Shown here piece by piece: positions 10,501 to 22,300 of a DNA stretch of 64,000 nucleotides. This DNA is from Haemonchus contortus (Eukaryota > Nematoda > Chromadorea > Rhabditida > Trichostrongylidae). The notes below the pieces were generated by a model. It saw only the letters and a list, made by a program, of their open reading frames with translations, had not been told where the DNA came from and made no database searches. How positions within the stretch are numbered: the first letter of the stretch is position 1; the number at the start of each line of letters is the position of its first letter. The translations under genes and the position numbers were made by a program. The stretch is taken from NCBI GenBank assembly GCA_000469685.2, contig LS997564.1, positions 19,161,615 to 19,225,614 of the forward strand, in the 5' to 3' direction.

Positions 10501-12420
10501 CCAAATAGAAATCTCTCCTCGACTAACTGCAAATGGAATTAAGAGTAACCAATTTAGATTGTGCATAACCCCGACAACTTCACTATACGATCAAGAGATG
10601 CATTCTCCTCCTTGTTACTGTCGATATAGCTCACAGCTTTTTTTTCGGATCATACGTCCGAAATGGAACTGCGAAGGTAGTCCTATCAGAAGCATGAATC
10701 ATCATACACTGAGCCATATACTGACGGCTTGATGTTGTATAGGTTCTACTACGTAGACTGGTCCACAATGGTGAAAGCCATTCGTTATAGCATCCCTTCT
10801 CCTCTCATTCTATCCACCCCAAAAATGCATCTAACATCTTTCCACCCTACTCCACGTAGTCTCTTGGTTAGCTAAATTTTAACTCTCAAGAGTAACAATG
10901 CAACCTTCATGGACAAGTGCGACTGCAAAACTAAGTACTACGCAAATTTGGTGAATGCAAGATGGAACGAAGTTTTAGTATTAGGTTGAGTCATAAGTCC
11001 TCGGACAAAATGGCAATGATAATATTTATCTTACAATTTTTAAACGACAATAGCGAATCATTTGAAATATGCCCCATTGGCATCGATGGTCTTCTGCCAA
11101 TGCTTGGGCAAATCATAGATGCCCTTGCTTTAGAACGCTGGGAGCTAGCCCTTGGAGAACTGCACCAGTGCCATTTTGATGTCGTCGCGGGTTTGAAAGT
11201 CCTGACCATCCAGATGAAGTCGAAGATGGGCAAAAAGGTGGTAGTCCGAGGGATACAAGTCTGAGGAACATGGTTGGTGTGGTAAACTTGTCCTGACGAA
11301 ATTCGTCAGTTCAGTTTTGGTCGTTCTTGCAATGTGAGGGCGAGCGTTGTCGTGCTGGAAGTGAACTTTGTGCTGCTGTGGACGTGTAGCTTCGGGATTC
11401 GCCTTCAAATTCCTCAGTTGCGTAATGTAGACGTGTGCGATCACTGTGCATCCTTCGTCTAGCAGCTCCCATTATTCGACACGGAGAGCGCTCCACCAGA
11501 ACAGAGCATAACCTCCTTGGCGTGTACGTTGGGTTTGAGGGAGTCTTCTGCATTCCCACCTTTGTCAATCCATTGAGCACGCCGGTGAACGTTAGAGTAG
11601 AGGTTCGACTTCGCACCCCTGGTGACTAGGTACTCGAGCCACGTGTGGTGCCCTTGAGCGTGAGGAGAGAAAGTGCCATGTCGTCGCGGCGGTCTATGTC
11701 ATACTGCTTCAAAGCACGAGTCATCTATGGACCGAGCTTTCGCACCTTGTAGATTGACTTCAATTCACGAAAAACTGTGGACTGACTCCCCGAGGGGGGC
11801 TGCCAGTTCACGAGTAGTTTGATACGGATCGGCTTCCACCTGGCTCCGCAGCACCTTCAAATCCAATTTCATTGAGCGTCCCGGACGGTCTTCATTTTCG
11901 ACGGAATAGTCGCCCGATGTGAACTTCTGATGCAACTTGTAAATTGTACACCTCCTGCTTGTGAACGTCCTTCATACCTCTATCGATTGCCGCGGGTTCA
12001 TGGCCAGATAAAATAATGAATGTGACGGTGTTGCGGATGTGGAGTTGCGACGGCTTGAAATCATGAGGCACAGTTGCGGGAAAGGGAACAGTTGGGTGCG
12101 TTCTCCAGTATGCATTAGGAAGAGCTTTCCATACTCTATCTAACAATGCCTCGCACGTTCACTTTCGTCACCTCTTTCAAGAGTTATGAGCGCTAGAAGT
12201 CATCACTATCATTTTGTCCGAGGACTTATGACTCAACCTAATAATTTCACTATCCCAGCTCCCTTGAGAGCTCACGTCTGGGACAACCAAGAAAAACATT
12301 CTCCACACCTTGTCTAGCAATAAGATCAGCATCCACCACATGCATTCCATGATCGCGAAACATTTCTGACACGGAGCTTTTGCCTGTAGCTATACCACCA
12401 GTCAAACCCACAATCACCAT
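7575..12420 (-). CDS. DCAKD: Dephospho-CoA kinase (DCAKD/CoaE family), partial model
   Basis: Family role: ATP-dependent phosphorylation of dephospho-CoA, the last step of CoA synthesis. Exon 1 (12420-12309) starts at ATG and encodes [17 protein letters not shown], a P-loop (GGIATGKSS) at residues 7-15, then [10 protein letters not shown]; it ends with one base of a Val codon at CAAG|gtgtgg. Exon 2 (8965-8840) completes it with VVEPGRPAY and also encodes [17 protein letters not shown] and AAVVFNDVE, but these three pieces are in different frames because of three one-base length differences in T or A runs. Exon 4 or later (7734-7575) encodes [20 protein letters not shown], then [11 protein letters not shown] and ILIDNNG, typical of the CoaE C-terminal half. 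The exon with the expected ITHP and IPLLFE motifs, and any exon after 7575, were not found. TTTAG lies two bases before the ATG, a possible trans-splice acceptor. A mariner and a SINE sit in intron 1. Confidence 0.75.
7902..8126 (+). CDS. Possible small ORF, unknown
   Basis: This is an open frame of 74 codons from ATG at 7902 (an in-frame GTG lies two codons upstream), opposite the DCAKD gene in one of its introns. The peptide is acidic in the middle ([15 protein letters not shown]) and ends with a possible amphipathic helix ([13 protein letters not shown]). The composition looks protein-like, but I recognise no family. GAAG directly precedes the ATG and could be a splice acceptor, so it could also be a terminal exon. 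It may equally be chance. Confidence 0.25.
   Translation: MERTFRVKNSHRNLHSDRIEIDTDLPPDHDDCPENFMVAGFEKKRCIEHDIMAAKKQILEHLYEHLPTNSRVQN
9933..10170 (+). mobile_element. tRNA-derived SINE-like repeat, copy 2
   Basis: This has the same block order as the copy at 4621: GGGCGGAGG head, a perfect box B (GGTTCGAATCC), AAAAGCACTGA, GGCTGGCCACCGCA and ATTCTGAATGGAAGTGAA. The 3' end is lost or diverged after about 10170. It lies in intron 1 of the dephospho-CoA kinase gene, antisense to it. Confidence 0.65.
10981..12241 (-). mobile_element. mariner element 1, 1261 bp, complete ends
   Basis: The ends are perfect 32-bp inverted repeats (10981-11012 and 12210-12241) beginning TTAGGTTGAGTCATAAGTCC. The element is flanked by the TA target duplication at 10979-10980 and 12242-12243. 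The length is typical of mariner. It lies in intron 1 of the DCAKD gene in the same orientation as that gene, so splicing of the host gene could remove it. The internal transposase is broken (see separate entry). Confidence 0.9.
11145..12146 (-). pseudogene. mariner transposase, decayed (element 1)
   Basis: Read on the minus strand, recognisable mariner pieces occur in order but in different frames and with stops. A helix-turn-helix stretch ends [18 protein letters not shown] (near 11880-11940). A conserved middle is too damaged to place the first catalytic Asp. The C-terminal catalytic segment (about 11145-11444) has HDNARPH with the second Asp, and then YPSDYHLF with the third Asp after exactly 34 intervening residues, the DD34D spacing of mariner. 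Several frameshifts and in-frame stops make it a pseudogene. The ends are far better preserved than the coding part. Confidence 0.85.
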
Positions 12421-13302
12421 CTCTAAACCGTTGACCAACATAAACAAAAACCTTGGGAATTTCGCTTCCGACGTAACATGCATGCAAGTAACGGCTCACA
12501 TCCGTCGTATGTGAAAAGGAATATACTATAAAATATTTGTTATATTCATTTTCTTCGCAACAATGTTCAAGAAATTCACTTTGTGATGAGGAAGACATAC
12601 GAGGAAATTCAAGGATACAATAACATTCCTCTCATTTAAATTTCACCTCCATTAACTATACATATACATACAGACAGGAGGCGCACAAACGGTGAACCAG
12701 ACACAGATACATTCGCTACATGGTTCACCCGCAAGGAAACAAGAAGAAAAAAGGGAAAAATATGGAAAAATATACGGAACATCTGTTGCTGGTTGCTATG
12801 GATGAATTGAAATCAAAGGATAGAAAATAGTGTAGGTGTGTGTGGTAGGTAAGATACAAACATTTCAAAAAATATAAAAATTTTGCATTTGATAATCACT
12901 ACGAGAGTTTTTGGGTATCAGCGATTTTGGGAGGCATGAAGGCCATTTGAAATGCCATAGAAAAGAGGATTTGGAGTCTGGAGTATCAGAACGAAAACCA
13001 CGGATCATCCACGGACAAGGGGACGATCCGCAAGGCTTAAGGTATATTGTGAAACATATAACATAATAATATAGTAGTACAAAATGATTACAACAACTCA
13101 TAATGAGGTAATTACGAGATGCTTCTTCATAGCAAGGCGAAAGCGAATTCCGCAGAGATTCGATTGAAGCATCCACGTGCGAACAATTTTTGTATGTATG
13201 TGTGTACGACAGATGAAACAGACGAATCAGCTGACTGACTGACTGATTGACAGACTGACTGACATTGCCTGACTGAATGGCATATCAGTTCAGGACCGCG
13301 GG
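12421..13302. other. Intergenic gap between zfp-1 and DCAKD genes
   Basis: This is the 882 bases between the stop of the AF10/ZFP-1 gene and the start codon of the DCAKD gene, both on the minus strand. It is AT-rich with short simple repeats (CTGACTGACTGA near 13230-13265, ACATATACATAC near 12660). It should contain the zfp-1 3' UTR and the DCAKD 5' region. No firm poly(A) signal is assigned. The close same-strand spacing is a little long for a typical nematode operon pair. Confidence 0.5.
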
Positions 13303-16300
13303 TCACTTTCCCATGCCACCGGCTCCTTGTACCGAATTCGATCCACTTATGGGCGGCATCATGAAACGAGCCAATAGATTCGCCGTCGAATTGCCAGCCA
13401 AGTATTGTTGTTGACTATGTTGCGCTTGTGACAACAGAAATGATGTTATCAGAGGATCCTGAAAAGGTAGAAGTCGCCCTTTTGGAATTTACAATTCAGA
13501 AGACAACTCGAACATGGCCACTTACCATTGCGTTCCCCGTGCCAAGCATCTGATTGCCCCTGCCAAGAAAACCGCCATTTATCAACGGGTTCAAAGCGGC
13601 CAGCCGTTCTGGACTGATGTTTGCGGTCAGTTCCGTAGAAACTACTGGGGCGGATGAAGTGGCAGGCATAAGCTGTGGTTGCGACGTGGACGGAGTGGTC
13701 AAAGTCGCTGACGAAGCTGTTGCCACAACAGGGGCAGATGATATGCTGGTTGTTCTGAAATTTTATCAAATCACATAAAATACTTGGCAAGGCTCTGAAA
13801 GATTAACAAAAATAATCAAAAACATAAATAACCAGTTTGCTATATGCCTAAAGGTTGGGAGCTTCATTACCGAACATTAGCGGAAACTTTAAAACTATTT
13901 TCTGCCGCCATTCTATTGAACTAGTTGATTACCAGACTACATTTCGGTATAAAGGCTAATCTCACTTTCAAGAGCGGTTTAGCAAGCAGCTCCTAAAAAT
14001 ACCCAGAAGAATCTTTCCTCCGCTAATTCCTGATGCATGTTAAAACTCAGCCTGACATGCTCTGAAGCTTTAAGAATTACACGCCAGATGTCCCTCGGGA
14101 GCAGGGGATAAAATTTATCTACTTAGAGCCAGAATTTTCAGATGGAAGCCACATGTGCTCAGATTTTTCAATTGAAAACAGCAAATAAATAGCAATAGCG
14201 GCAAACTGCAATACCGCATTTTTGAAAAAGAGTAATACTGCATTTGAAAAAGGTTAAACGATATCGAGAGGTAAACGAATAACTTTTCAAAAAAAAAAAA
14301 GAGAAATACGAACCCCTACAGAAAATTGTCGTTTTGCAATAACCTAAACTCTGGCGTTTTAAAGCATGGCTACCGCCCGAATTCCGTTCCCAGCCACAAA
14401 TTACAAAACGAAAGAATGAAAATCTAATCAAATTTTTGAAATAGTCAAAAATAGAAGTCTTTCAAACATGGAAAGTGCCATGCGCACTCCACAAAGATGA
14501 CAAAACTATTTCAAATTCAATCCGAACCTCAGGAAATCGCAGCCCACCAAACAAGGAGTGCAACCTGGGTATGTAAGCGAAACCCCGCCACTGCCTGCCG
14601 CTGAGTAGTTAGGGAGCTCTCCCATAAGGAGAGGGGAAGTTTATTACTCTAAAACTTCTCATCTAATGATGAATGATCCACTGCACAAGATTTTTACTGT
14701 CCAACGTTCAAAGGCAACATTAAGGTAAAGAAGAAAGGTGACGTCTACGTTCCGCCATTACCTGTAGGCGGACACGTCCGGAATCAGAAAAATGATAGCA
14801 GGAATAACGATGTCGGCTGAACGGCAAAAACTTTGGCAGTCTCTTACAGAAATGTCTCAAACATCAAAATGAACTTCGAGATTTCGTAACTACGGTATTG
14901 ACGACGCTCGATGCCGACTAAAAATGAGACTAAGGGAAGTTTACAGTAAAGCGAGAAGAGTCGAGAGAACAAAAAACGAATAATAATTAAACCGATCCAA
15001 TGCTGATAATTTGATCTAGAAATTCAAAAAAAAAACGGCCATTGCCAACAAACCAACGTGGGAAAGCCTCAGAGAATCTTCGTTGCGGAGCAGACTCCTT
15101 TCTCTAATCAAGATGAAAAGAAAGCAGGGCTTCAAGCTCTAACGGAAAGATAAGCCGTAGTTATTTGGAAGTGAAAAACTCAGGTATAAGCCAATACGAA
15201 AATGATTCTTTCATGAACCCAATTCGACGAAATCGCATATCCACTCATTACCGCGAAAACCAAGATCAAAAGCCTCCATTAACTATCATCTTGCTTTAAT
15301 TTCCCGCATGAAAAACACAAAATTCGAACTAAAGTGTAAGAATATATATCCAATAGAAGACAATCTTTCTGATTCGATTTCAGCGCGAACTATTCGCCAT
15401 ATATCGTCAATTTAATCACGAACCATTGGTGGATATTGCCAAAGACAAAAAGCTGTCCCAGTCTACCATATGATTTCTTAGGAATTTTCCCAATAGTTCC
15501 ATAGTCAATGTGTTAGATAACTTGCTCCTTGTGAAACACATATACAATATCTCACCTGCTTTGAACGTGAGGAATGAAGCCTGCTCCACCATGCTGAGAC
15601 GTGCCAAACGAGGAGGTAGACGGTACGGTTGAGGCTTGACTAGGTGGGCGACCGGTCGGACGAGGAGTTCCACTGGCCAGCGATCGCAGCTGAGTCAGCG
15701 AGTCTTCCACTCCAGCCGGCGGTACGGACGTCGATGCTACCACTATCGGAGAGTGATGTGGGCTAACAATGCTTGTCGGTACTGGTCCTTGCTGATGATG
15801 GTTCACCGACGGCACTTGCTGCATAAGCTGCTGTTGTTGAATTTGTTGCTGCTGTTGTTGCTGTGCTTGCTGTTGTTGTTGTTGCTGTTGCTGCTGTGCT
15901 TGCACTTGTGCCTGTTGCTGTTGTTGTTGCTGCTGCTGTGAGTGTCCACCAAGCGGTACAGATAACCGTGAGGTAAGCGCAATAAGATGTTCTCGCCGCC
16001 GATTCAATTGAACCAACTGTTCTTCGAGACGGATATTCTCGGATTTCAATTGGTGCAAACAAGAGAGCAGCTGAGCTACATCGAACTGCGCTTGTGATAT
16101 AAGAAACTGCGATCCTTGCTCCCATTGTCGCTCCAACAATTGCTCCATTGACGATGGAAGGGTAGAGTTTGATGGTCCCACATTGCCTTGAGGTCGAACA
16201 GCAGCTAATGGACTTGTGCCAATCAGAGTGGAAGCGGCAGGTTGGGCTGAAAATGACAAGCTCGCTAATTGCTAATCAGAATTCATCTCAAGTGCAACAT

Positions 16301-19300
16301 TTTCAGAAAAGAATATTTGCAATAGTCAACAAACCGGTGACAATCGGCTGTTGCGAAACAACTGGCATGTCATGCGACGTTGACGGAGTAGCATTGGTTG
16401 TAACCATGCGACGGCTATCGGTGGTCACAGTTCGATCAGCGACTCTTTCTCGATGAAAATCGGAAACCGTTTCCGATACTATCGGGCCGACAAGATCACG
16501 TAATGCTTTCTCGCTTTTCGTCCGATGATTGGCTCGAGGACGTTTCGCTTTTTCCGGATATTCTGCTTTTGGTTCACGGCTTCTCTTCACTAAAAGGCAA
16601 AAATGCACATTCGGCAACGGGAAAGCGACTGCTGTTGATAATAATAGCCGAGAATTCACTGAAAAATGTTCAAGATCCTGCAGCACTCACCTGTGGCTAC
16701 TTTGGCAGTGGCAGGAGTAAGAGCACCGGATGAAATGATGGCCGAATCAACGACGATTTTCTCATCATGATGACCATTGGCGTCTGCCACATAGCCCGAT
16801 GTCACGCCTAACCTGTTGTGGTTCGTCAGTTCCGCAGCCTAAAAGGTCATTCAAAATGTCAAAATCGGGAATGTTTAGGTAAAAACCTATTACTCATAGT
16901 CTGTATCATGAATCTACCTGAACTACGGCGGCATTCACAAGGGCATTGAAATTGGCAGATGGAGGTCCATTGAGTGTATGATCTTGTTTGACAACCAACA
17001 CAGCTCCACCCCCACTGGACAGTGGCGGTGTCGCATCCAGGGCGACCGACGACCTACTCGAAGTTGTTAACGGCGGTGAGAAGTTATTGATCAAATGCGA
17101 ATCTTCAGAGGATTGCGCAAGGCCGATCACCGTACCCACTTGCTCGGGCCTGAAAAACACTATCGCGATAAACGCCCCGTTAACCGGCTACACTGTAACA
17201 TCATTGATCGAAAGGTAACAAAAGAAGGAAATTAAGCGAAAGACAATTCTGTTCAATCAACGATACAGATCCATGTAAAAGTGTCCAAGTCAAACCGTTT
17301 TAATGATGACCTTGGGATAGGATCGACGAGCATATGCCCACTATTGTTGCTGTTCGGAGGCGTCGGCTCGTACGGCACAGAACTTTGCGACGACGACGAC
17401 GGATGGGCCCGAATGCGACAAGGTGGCACAACTTTTATAGCTGGATCGGCTGTCTGCAAGAATTATCATACTTAAGATGTCATAAAAATCTCTATAAACA
17501 ACAAACAAGACCAATTGTTTCCGATCAACAACGTCAACAATAATTAGGTAGCTGTCACTACTGCTTATATATGATCACAATCCTCGAGTAATTGCTACAT
17601 TAATCTTTGTCATTATTTCCTACAACAACCATATCTGAAGCATTGCAGCAAAGTTGCATCCCGGAACAAAAGTCCAAATAAAAATTTCAGATATCGGCCT
17701 TAAAAGATAAGGCTTCAAACAACCGTCAGTAATGCTAACTCGTCAATAAAGAACAGCTGGTTGAATCAGCGGAAAAGATATCGTGGATCATTTTCGAGCA
17801 AATGAGATGGAAACTTGAACATATTGAAAACAAAGTGCAATGACTAATCGCCGGTGAAGAAAGTAAGTAAGAAAGTCAGTGCAGAAATAACATAGAGTGA
17901 AGTTCGAGGGAGGTCGCAGCTGAGTGCCACTGAACCTAATAAAAAAAACCGTATGTTTCTCAGTTTCTCAAAACAGACGTTTTAATGCAAGTAAGCAACA
18001 GCTCAAATTCGAAATAAGCTACGCTTAACCATAAAAAGTACGGAAGAACCGCAGAGCACGATCAAATGTTTTCCCGGATTGGATGCTAACAACTATTGAT
18101 GGAACAGTAGTCAGTTAATCCGTAAAAAAGTGAATTGGCGCCGCCATCTAAAGCACAGTGAAGGTCCAGGTCCAAGAGGCATACAGGCATACGCTGTAGA
18201 ACCGCTGATAACGTTCATTAAACATTATACTATTACTGGTTGGTGTCATCAAAGAACATTTCTACATCGCCCTAACAGTATGAACGAGTTCCTAATGCAA
18301 TTCCTAATCGTGATATGCGCCAGTGCGTCTCATGTCCCAAATTCGAGATTGATGTATGCAATATTAGCAGAACTGATGAACATGATAAATTGAACCACGG
18401 TACCAATTTGTCATCTACTTATTCTCTGAGAAGGTGTCAATAAACGTGATCGTCACACCAAAAGTCTCTCCGAGTTTATCACACGATTGCTGATGGGAAA
18501 CAGGAGCATGCGATCAAGACGGAAATGGTAAGAAGGGTTACGGTGAGATCTTAATCTTTACTCAATCTCACCCCATTTCTTCGCTTCAACTTATACTTGC
18601 AACGCAAGGACAGAGCGTTCCGACTGATATTCCAATTGTACTTATTCAGATCGCATGGGTTTGAAAATCTAGGGAAGATCGACAGCGACAGCCCTCAGAA
18701 TCCATTACCTGGTAACATGCTCATAAATTCGACTACAGAAACATCGCAATCCTCATGCGCTCAGAAATATTCAAGTATTCCAAAACACCTCTTAGCTAGA
18801 TTTGCCAAAAGCGATACACGCCAGTTCAAATATTAAAACCTGATGCGCAATTTATTTGGGGACGCTGCTTCTACCGAAAAAGGGAAATAGCTCATGAGAA
18901 CCTTCTCAACTCATGAAACCTACTCAGCATTGTTGAAAGATCAAGCTTTAGCCAAACATAAAACCATGGCTCAATAAATCGGCTGAATTGATCGATTACG
19001 AATATACTCCGTTTTAACTACAGCCGGGCGCACGTGAATGTCGGAGCTGGTAATAGCGCATCCGTAGGGCAATTAAAAGTTCAGTGCACTGTAGGGAGGT
19101 GAAATAGACATACTCAACAAATAGCCCCATAACTAAAAACATTCCTATAATACTCGCGTGAAACTGATTGCACTGTATTCGCGAAACGATCTATGATATG
19201 GACTTCCCTCACATATCCTCAGGGTTCTTTCATAGACAGCCAATCAAAATGCGTCTTCCTTTTGCCTACCGAGGACTCCATGAGGTCATTGCTACTTGGT

Positions 19301-22300
19301 CATCGACACCAAAATCTCTTCAGTAGAAAATGTTGGTTAAAGAATCGCTTACTCGTAGCCACTTAACCATCAGCTTCCCTTCGCGAGTACTCTCGACCAA
19401 AAGCTAGAGAAGTGGAGCCACTGTGTCAGAGTGTTATCAGTCGAAGCTTCGAGTTTTAAAGTTCGAAACTGACCAAAATGTTGCCATCCGTGGCAACGCA
19501 ATAACGCCTTCATCTACTAACTCCTAACAAACTTGCCCAGATATTCACTTGCGCTTAACTCGTATGTCTCCCGATTGAAAACAATCAAACTGCAATGTTC
19601 CAAACTATAGAGAAAAATACGTGGTGAATCCGCCGTTTGGTTAGTTAGTACTTGACGCAATTGCCTACAAAAAACACAAGTCGACCAGGAATAGAAGTCA
19701 CAACGGCAACCGGATCCCACGCTGAGCAAAGCTTTTATTTGGAACGAAGAACGAGAAACGATGTCATTTCATGAAACGGCAAAAACAAATTGTCGGACTG
19801 TCATCATACCGGAGCGTAGCTCAAAAAGTGCATCATTCAGGGAACAGCGACAAAGCGCAGACGACGATATGTGAAAATGACCGCACAAGAACGAAAAAGA
19901 ATAACGTGAAAAGAGACTCGACCAGGGGGATCGTTGAGGAGAGTGAGTCGATAAAGCGCAAACACCGCGAATGCGATGTCACACACAAACACAACTCGCG
20001 CTGGGCCACCATCACCAACGCCGACGAAGACTAGCCAGCCAATCAGTCCTCCCGATCGATCGATCAACAAACTCTACCGCGTAGTGCCCCCCCCCCCCCC
20101 TCGATCGTAAAATGTGTCCGTGGTCGACTGGCGTGAGTGTGCTGGAACATCATCCAATTTTCACACTCAGACAAACGCACGTACACTGTCCCTACATGAT
20201 GGCGACCGATTTATCGGCGTAAATCGAACCGATGACGACGCTACCACCATCATCACCGGGTCACCAAGTAACGCTCTTGCGACAAAACTCGTACCACACA
20301 ATTCAACCTAACTTAATCTCGTTCATTTATGAAAAACCCAAAGGCACAACATCCAGAAGTAAATCAAACCAAACCAAGCCGTTATCCAAGGCTGCCCAAC
20401 AAATTGAATGTGTCAAATATACGTAAACAAGTGGCCGCAGCCCTCCCCAACGACAAATATGTATCTGGCGAGCTTTACGAGTGACTGATGCACAACACCT
20501 ATCGGCCCTGTTGCTACTGCTGCTGCCCCTACTCTCAATTCCACGTACGCCTATCTGCCTTATCGCACTGCCGCTTTTACGACAACGACAACTTATCGAT
20601 TTGGTGCCACACAGCTAGTACTTGACACCTCGAGAAGGAAAACACTTCATCAACGTACATATCTAAAGCGAAAGCAATAGTGTATCTCAACTCATCAACC
20701 TGTTACAAAGTGAAAACTCGCAAGAACATGAAGTCATAAAAGGGGAAGTAAAATCATAGGAAATGATTATAGCATTCAAATGTGGCAGCTCGACGGCGAA
20801 CTCGACGCAAAACAACAGGAAGGGCTGTACCACAGAATACAAATACTATTTACGTTCGAGCGTGCTAGGATGCGTTTGCGTGTTGTATCATTAAAATCAA
20901 AGAACATGACGCAGCAGCACGTACTTATGGCGGCCACGTATCGCCATCGTCGTCGTTGAGAACGAGATTCGCTTATGCTATATGAGTGTAAAACGGCGAA
21001 TAAGATGGTTGCACGATCAATACGGACGAGACGTCGCATTGAAACGCAGCACAAGAGGCTTCGCGTCGGGGCCGGGGGCTGGCGTGTGATCTAGACAGCA
21101 GCCAGCGATGAGGGGAACGAGCGGCTGTGGCGACGACGGCAGCGACGACGCAGTGGAGACGACTGACAGCCATGGGGAGCTATCGATTTCGCCGCCAACA
21201 AACGCAGCCGCCGCCACCGTCGACGAGCGTTCATCACCGCTCGACCGACCGACCGTCCGGCCAGCTTGACGAGCGGACGGGCACCAAGCGATCAGCGCTC
21301 AGCAGAACAGCTCCGCTCGCGAAATTTCCACGCACACACACACACTAGTGGCACGCGGCACGCCGTAGTGACCGACCAATGGATGAGTTTGCGTCAGTTG
21401 ATTGCCGTTAATTATGATCGCTATCTAGCGGCCATCAAACTACTTTTGTCTCATTGGGCTAGAGACTAAACGTACAACGTGAGTTTATCCTCATATTTTC
21501 TCGAAAAGCTATGACGACCCAGTCTAAACCATGTACAGTGACACAAAAAAAACTGAATGTTTTAGGGAGGGTCAGGGGACTGCGCAGGAAATAACCGAGG
21601 CGCCCAGAACACCAATAAAACATTTCAACAACGGGAATTTGCACTTTGAGGTACTAAACTGGACAAAGAGTTAACCTATGATAGGCACCCGAACTCAATT
21701 ACCATGAAATTCGATATCCAACGGCAATTAAATATATCGAAAACTCCATGTTGTTAGAGCACATACGGAAGCAACTAAGAACATGAACATTTGCGAAGGC
21801 ATGCCCCGCTTGGCACATATGTTGGTATTGAAGTTTTGTAGTCCCCAACATAATTTTTGTTGTGAAAAAAGAACGAGCAGAAAGAAAGACTTCCGAAGAA
21901 CCAAAGAAGACGCTAAGATCTTCCTTCGAAAAACAATCGAACCCTCACCGTACCTTATTTGGTGATCTGTATTCTTTAGGCTTTAGCTTTTGTGTTGAGT
22001 ATTCCAATAGAACAGAACAAGCGGTTTTTTGAAAAAAAAAAGATTGACTGAAGCGCCGAAAGCGAATCTAATAATTCGTGTAAAACATCGCCTTCGCATT
22101 CCGTAACCGGTGAAAAATGAAGACGACACTTAGACACAAAGGCGCCCATGGTTTGTCCAATTCATGCCAAACGAACACGGTGTTCTTGCTCAAAAAGTGA
22201 ATCTAGCCCGTCCCAAACTAAACCCCTCGCCAATCGAAATCTTGACCTAACTTCTAAAAAGTAGGTCGGAGAGAAGGTGGCGTGTCTGAAGGTAAACAGT

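Noticed and set aside
15636..15941. Plus-strand poly-Leu open frame
   Set aside because: It is the antisense of the zfp-1 poly-Gln codons, whose minus-strand exon is well supported.
19771..21469. Cluster of 60-90-codon frames on both strands
   Set aside because: GC-rich composition effect inside the zfp-1 intron; kept only as a candidate promoter block.
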